A stretch of DNA of 9,650 nt, from positions 1 through 9,650 of the forward strand of contig JAPKXV010000406.1 in NCBI GenBank assembly GCA_026394635.1. Direction: 5' to 3'. Every line of letters begins with the position of its first letter. The stretch's first letter is position 1. A model generated the notes under the pieces. It saw only the letters and a program-made list of their open reading frames with translations. It did no database searches and was not told the origin of the DNA. The translations under genes were made by a program, and so were the position numbers. Source of the stretch: Methanoregula sp. (GTDB lineage: Archaea; Halobacteriota; Methanomicrobia; Methanomicrobiales; Methanospirillaceae). Positions 5,997-9,650 of this stretch are shown here, piece by piece.

Positions 5997-7088
5997 TTAC
6001 TCCTTCACAAATGCAATAATCTCCTTCAGGGACCCGGTACCCGCAGACGCATCCATAACCGTAACACTATCAGCACAGGGACCATAGACCGTATCCATCT
6101 TCAGCTTCGTATCGTTAAGCCGGGCAATTGCAGCAGCCAGGATATCATTATCAGTAACCGGCTTCAGGAATGCAACAGATAGTGAACGTGGCTGCTGGGT
6201 CCCTTTCTCCACCATCATATACGACGCATAGGCCCGTGATGCAAAAGTGCTCTGCTTCCCGGAAGGTGAAACCTTTGCTGTTGCTTCCACCAGGGCCGCA
6301 AGTGCTTTATTGGCAAGGTCCTTGTCGTTGTCAAGGTTTTCGAGGAGAAGTGACCGGTTGATACAGAGGTACAGGTAGAAAACACCCGATCCAAACTCCA
6401 TTTCGCCCAGGTGGCCTGCACCGATGTTCTCCTCACCGCGGTTCAGGTCATCAACCGCAGTAAAATAATCATCCTCAATCACCACCGTGTTAACAGTAAT
6501 TGCATGGGCAACCTGGACTGCGGCCTCAATATTAAATCTTGGCGACGCTGCAAGCATTCGCCCGAACATCGCAATATCCACACCGGAAAGGACCGTTAGA
6601 AAAACTGCTGTGTCCTCCTCACCAGGTTCTTTTAACGAAGTAGCCGTAACCGCGATTACCTTTTCAAGAGCTGAAATCTCACTCGGATCGAAATGGGTAA
6701 GCTGCTCAATAGAGAGACTTTCAGCCCCCTTCAACTTCCCGGTCTGTTCTGAAAGGACCCTCGCCCAGGCAGATGCCTTTTCTTCATCAATCCCGGTAAA
6801 CACGGGTTCCGCGCCCTCGTTGCCGGATAGAAGGTCGGATAATTTCATCCCGGTCTCGTAGGATTTTTTAATATAAACTCCGAGGTTCTTCGTCCGGATA
6901 CCCGTATGGCCTGGAACAGCAGATGCAAAGATATCCGAAGTCCTCCATGCTCTTTTCAGGCTTTGGGATGAGATCCTCAGGCGGGTCTTCCCGCCCATAA
7001 TCGCCGTTTTAGGTCTCCCAAGGTCATCGCGGTTAAGGTTCGATGGCGGGTACGATACAAGCAGATGTAACTGGATAAATTCACTCAA
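5997..7088 (-). CDS. cas7e: Cas7e (CasC), Cascade backbone subunit
   Basis: 363 residues, the usual Cas7e length. Six copies normally coat the crRNA spacer and form the backbone of Cascade. The N-terminus FIQLHLLVSYPPSNLNRDD followed by LGRPKTA is nearly diagnostic. RLRISSQSLKRAWRTSDIF (residues ~36-54) is the conserved SSQslKRaWR block, and later parts include FGSGVFYLYLCINRSLLLEN. Translation starts at TTG 7086-7088, since the family N-terminus begins there. AGGAGG at 7098-7103 gives 9-base spacing, so this weak start codon has a very strong ribosome binding site. That fits the high copy number needed relative to the other subunits. It follows cse2 by 22 bp. Confidence 0.95.
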   Translation of the reverse strand: MSEFIQLHLLVSYPPSNLNRDDLGRPKTAIMGGKTRLRISSQSLKRAWRTSDIFASAVPGHTGIRTKNLGVYIKKSYETGMKLSDLLSGNEGAEPVFTGIDEEKASAWARVLSEQTGKLKGAESLSIEQLTHFDPSEISALEKVIAVTATSLKEPGEEDTAVFLTVLSGVDIAMFGRMLAASPRFNIEAAVQVAHAITVNTVVIEDDYFTAVDDLNRGEENIGAGHLGEMEFGSGVFYLYLCINRSLLLENLDNDKDLANKALAALVEATAKVSPSGKQSTFASRAYASYMMVEKGTQQPRSLSVAFLKPVTDNDILAAAIARLNDTKLKMDTVYGPCADSVTVMDASAGTGSLKEIIAFVKE

Positions 7089-7104
7089 AATGGTATTCCT
7101 CCTT
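7089..7104 (-). promoter_or_regulatory. Strong Shine-Dalgarno site deciding the TTG start of cas7e
   Basis: On the - strand AAAGGAGG (7098-7105) lies 9 bases ahead of TTG 7086-7088. No ATG or GTG in frame fits both this site and the family N-terminus. Confidence 0.7.
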
Positions 7105-7110
7105 TTTCAA

Positions 7111-7623
7111 TTATAGTTCCAGGGGTGCATTCTCATAGTAATCGGATGCAAGGTGATTTTTCGTCTCCGGGCTCTTCCACCAGTAAAGAGCCGTGGCAAG
7201 GTCAGGAATATTACATTCTCCACCAAGCAGGCGGACCATCCGGATAGTCGGGAGATATAACTCCTCCGGCCCCTCAACCCGAAGATAACGCAGGAACCGG
7301 AGCCCACTCACCGTAGCACGGGTCCCACCTGGTTTCACACTTGCCATCCGTTGTGCGAAACGGAGCGTGAAGTTATTCACCTTAACATGACTCAAAACAC
7401 CGGCAATAAGCGCCACCCGGGTGGAATCTAACGGGTTTCCATACGATTCCAACCCATGTAACAGCCGGTAAAACGAGGGCTGGAATGCTACTTCAACAGG
7501 AGAGGTACACCGCCTCAATGCAGCCCGGTCCCCTCCCGTTCTGCCAAGATGTGACCACCAGGAAAGAAGCGAATTCTTAATCTCAGTGTCACGGGTAAAC
7601 GAGACAAAATATTTTGTATCCAT
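7111..7623 (-). CDS. cse2: Cse2 (CasB), small subunit of type I-E Cascade
   Basis: 170 residues, all-helical, the expected size. Two copies form the belly of Cascade and stabilise the displaced strand of the R-loop. The N-terminal third carries LLSWWSHLGRTGGDRAALRR (residues ~19-38), matching the W-x..G-D-R-A-x-L-R-R signature. SPVEVAFQPSFYRLLHGLES follows. The middle has GLRFLRYLRVEGPEELY, and the C-terminus IPDLATALYWWKSPETKNH then SDYYE matches the dLa..l..W....r..WA..YY pattern. In the last block, leucine replaces the common tryptophan (HLASDYY). Start ATG 7621-7623 overlaps the cas8e stop by one base (TAATG) with GGAGG 7 bases upstream. Confidence 0.92.
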   Translation of the reverse strand: MDTKYFVSFTRDTEIKNSLLSWWSHLGRTGGDRAALRRCTSPVEVAFQPSFYRLLHGLESYGNPLDSTRVALIAGVLSHVKVNNFTLRFAQRMASVKPGGTRATVSGLRFLRYLRVEGPEELYLPTIRMVRLLGGECNIPDLATALYWWKSPETKNHLASDYYENAPLEL

Positions 7624-9248
7624 TACGACTCCTCCAATGCTGCTGCGGGTAATAATTCATTGGTATATTCAGGCTCCGGTTTCGGAAGGCCAAGCAAGTC
7701 ACGGACCCTTTTATTAGCACCCGATAATGAAAGCCGGCAGTCTTTCCTTGCGAGAGCGATCCGCCGGGGATTCGCGTAACCGATCATATCGCTCTGTGAA
7801 TACTGGTCAAAAAGCCTCATCCCCTCACGGGAGAGAATTTTTATCCACTCCTCGCGCAGGGGGACGGTTTTGTCATAATCCGAAACAAGAGGCATCGCAG
7901 AAGAAAGCACCCGGTAAAAATCAGGCTCCGTATCGTGCCAGAAACGGCTTTTAATCGAATTCAGGTCCCCGCCTGCCCTGGTATTTTCATCATGTTGTGA
8001 CCCCCTGATACACCTGACAATAATGAAGAGTGCGAACTCAGCGGTCCTGATTAACTGCCGGATAAACGTCGTATAATCTTCCAGTATTTCCGGTTTTACA
8101 TGGAGAGTGGGTATATGATGATCATAATAACACCGTGCTTTCGCTCTGTCCATATCGTAACCCGACACCCATATCGGTACCATTTCACCAAGTTCATTCA
8201 AAATTTCTTCATACCTCGAATGAACAAATTTCTGAACGGTGATAGCAGGGAAGGCCCCCGAATCCGGATTTTCAAAAAGTATCCCGGATAAGTTGTTATA
8301 CGCCAGCGCACCGGGTTTTGCATGAACCGCAAGCAATTCACCGGTCTTGTTATCAGTATAATACGGGGAAAGAGTGTGCCTCCACCCACCTTTGTAACTA
8401 ATCCCCCCTCTCTCGGTAGCATATGATTTAACAACGGTGGTACATTGTTCCATCCCGCATAAATCGCAGGTCGCATCAGGAACCTTCACGGGTAGCAGCC
8501 TGATCCGGCGTGGGACTGCGAAAAACATCTGTGCCGGGTGAACCGTAGCGGGAGTACAGGTCTCAGTTTTCGATGCCGGTTTAAGATCGCCCAGCCATGG
8601 AAATTTATCGGCGGGTGTGTCCTTTTCGGAATTCCCCCGTTCCAGGAATATATCGTTTTCAAGGACATTGAGCCATACCGTCTCCCAGAGATTCTTCCCT
8701 TCGATAACCGTGGTCAGGGGCCCCCCGCCACGAAGACCGTTGCGGTGGCCGGCACCCCCAAAGGAGGCAGAGGTCTGAAGAGTATACAGGGCCATTGCCG
8801 CACAGGCAAGACAGATAGTCCCAACGGTCCCCCTTTTGAAAAAGATGTCCGTGTTATTCTTCTCCGCATTTTCTCCGGGCATCTCAAGCAGCAACCTTCC
8901 GATTGGCACGGGGTTGTCCGCCGATAGTGTCATGTCCTGCATGAAACAGGAGTCCCCTGTCATTTCAAAATATGGTGCAATTTGAGAGAATGAAGTCTCC
9001 AGCTCCCGGCAGCCAGGCGGATTGAATAACATTTTCCTCCACTGCTCGGGATCGGAGGGGGCAATCTGTGTCTGGGCGAGACCAATAAGAAACTGAATAA
9101 GAGTTCCATTGAAGTCGGCCCTGCACGCATCCAGCCTGATAATATCACATATCCCTTCCCGGTTAACCAGTTCGGATGGAGAAATTGTAACAGATCTCAT
9201 GTACCCGGTAATAACTGGGATCCATGAATCTTTTATAAGATTTACCAC
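7623..9248 (-). CDS. cas8e: Cas8e (Cse1/CasA), large PAM-recognising subunit of Cascade
   Basis: 541 residues from GTG 9246-9248. It recognises the PAM, anchors target DNA and recruits Cas3. The N-terminus VNLIKDSWIPV matches the family (NLIxxxWIPV). The L1-loop region around 123-139 contains PGENAEKNN then FFKRG. SFGGAGHRNGLRGGGPLTT (162-180) is the strongly conserved G-rich block. The C-terminal half is the four-helix bundle. At 261-269 a CDLCGMEQC cluster sits where some Cse1 proteins have zinc-binding cysteines. Start choice: GGAGG (9253-9257) precedes the GTG by 4 bases, and family alignment begins here. An ATG at 9270-9272 would add MSFFCGGT but has no ribosome binding site. It is first in the operon; cas3 is not found directly upstream. 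Confidence 0.93.
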   Translation of the reverse strand: MVNLIKDSWIPVITGYMRSVTISPSELVNREGICDIIRLDACRADFNGTLIQFLIGLAQTQIAPSDPEQWRKMLFNPPGCRELETSFSQIAPYFEMTGDSCFMQDMTLSADNPVPIGRLLLEMPGENAEKNNTDIFFKRGTVGTICLACAAMALYTLQTSASFGGAGHRNGLRGGGPLTTVIEGKNLWETVWLNVLENDIFLERGNSEKDTPADKFPWLGDLKPASKTETCTPATVHPAQMFFAVPRRIRLLPVKVPDATCDLCGMEQCTTVVKSYATERGGISYKGGWRHTLSPYYTDNKTGELLAVHAKPGALAYNNLSGILFENPDSGAFPAITVQKFVHSRYEEILNELGEMVPIWVSGYDMDRAKARCYYDHHIPTLHVKPEILEDYTTFIRQLIRTAEFALFIIVRCIRGSQHDENTRAGGDLNSIKSRFWHDTEPDFYRVLSSAMPLVSDYDKTVPLREEWIKILSREGMRLFDQYSQSDMIGYANPRRIALARKDCRLSLSGANKRVRDLLGLPKPEPEYTNELLPAAALEES

Positions 9249-9272
9249 CGTTCCTCCGCAAAAAAATGACAT

Positions 9273-9372
9273 CGATTAAAAGGCATGGAAAATGAAAGAA
9301 CAATTATTGATAGTTCCCGCGTAGATGGTTCCCCTAGGGGTATATCGGGATTGGAGTGTGTTAATATTATCG
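9273..9372 (-). promoter_or_regulatory. Upstream region of the cas operon: TATA candidate and palindrome
   Basis: On the - strand, CGATAATATTAAC (about 9361-9373) is a plausible TATA element. About 27 bases downstream, at 9331-9340, lies the perfect 10-bp palindrome CCCCTAGGGG, which would fall at the transcription start, a good place for a repressor. A second TATA-like stretch (ATCAATAATTG, ~9301-9311) lies closer to the gene, so the start site is uncertain. The sequence elements are seen directly; their use is inferred. Confidence 0.3.
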
Positions 9373-9650
9373 ATTTATTCTTAACGGCGTCTCTTCTCCA
9401 TGGCCGGATGCCGTTCACTCTGCCCTCACAATTGATCTTTCCCTGAGGCCTGTGGACCTGGTGCCTGGCCAGCCCGCCAAACCTAAAGCCAAGAGCCACA
9501 CCATCAGTGCCTACTGTCCGCAACCGTTCGGCTTCGAGGAAGAATCTCTACTGGCGAAAACATTGAACAGAGGGCAAGAGGATCATTGGAAGATCGGATC
9601 CGGTGAAACGCAGTCATGGTACGGTCGGGGTCATGTTCTCATCCATGCTA
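9365..9650 (+). other. Weak open frame running off the right edge
   Basis: After TAA 9362-9364 one + frame stays open to the edge, about 95 codons, including SPWPDAVHSALTIDLSLRPV, later HTISAYCPQPFGFEEES and WYGRGHVLIHA. Third positions are G/C-rich like real genes here, but no ATG or good ribosome binding site starts it. An overlapping - strand frame is equally open. It could be a decayed or divergent gene. It is not recognisable as cas3: no HD or helicase motif is seen on either strand. Confidence 0.2.

Noticed and set aside
8538..8927. A 129-codon + strand frame opposite cas8e.
   Set aside because: It is a shadow of cas8e on the other strand with no family features.
9242..9523. A 93-codon - strand frame overlapping the start of cas8e.
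   Set aside because: It covers the cas operon promoter region, shows no recognisable motif, and would overlap the cas8e start out of frame.

Overview
The window looks like an accessory (defence-type) island from an archaeon, most likely a methanogen of the Methanomicrobiales. That is an inference from the mid-range GC content, strong GGAGG ribosome binding sites with TTG/GTG starts, AT-rich archaeal-style TATA elements, and remnants of a GNAT acetyltransferase ending in a Cys-x-Val-Cys-Pro-Met-Arg-Arg tail that I associate with methanogen proteins. No rRNA or tRNA was recognised.

Layout from left to right. Bases 1-115 hold the C-terminal end of an unrecognised + strand gene. Bases 195-561 are a GNAT acetyltransferase pseudogene broken by several frameshifts. 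Bases 594-1167 (- strand) are a ParE/RelE-type toxin and Phd/YefM-type antitoxin operon with a palindromic operator-like site at its promoter. Bases 1292-1450 are a second GNAT remnant, followed by a tiny ORF. Bases 1622-3541 (- strand) encode a large AlbA_2/ATPase-fold putative DNA-binding regulator with a four-copy Ser-Ser-Val-His repeat. Bases 3542-4207 hold no convincing gene, only a weak ORF and a third short GNAT remnant.

The right half is a type I-E CRISPR-Cas locus on the - strand. From right to left it runs cas8e (casA), cse2 (casB), cas7e (casC), cas5e (casD) and cas6e (casE), with 1-22 bp gaps or overlaps, i.e. one operon encoding a complete Cascade. The CRISPR array (4268-4538) lies 27 bp beyond cas6e and is oriented the same way. 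The usual I-E partners are not in the window: cas1-cas2 are missing between cas6e and the array, and cas3 is not directly upstream of cas8e. If they are not elsewhere in the genome, this locus could bind DNA but neither destroy it nor acquire new spacers. The last ~380 bp hold the operon promoter region and a weak open frame.

The most striking observation is in the array. Three of its four spacers are variants of one another. Read on the + strand, each is exactly 11 codons, and most differences fall at wobble positions or give conservative changes, while the repeats between them hardly differ. This suggests three separate acquisitions from homologous genes of related invaders at one protospacer position, rather than duplication of one spacer followed by drift. 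A second theme is that fragments of one GNAT gene punctuate the island, lying on either side of the toxin-antitoxin module and of the AlbA_2 gene.
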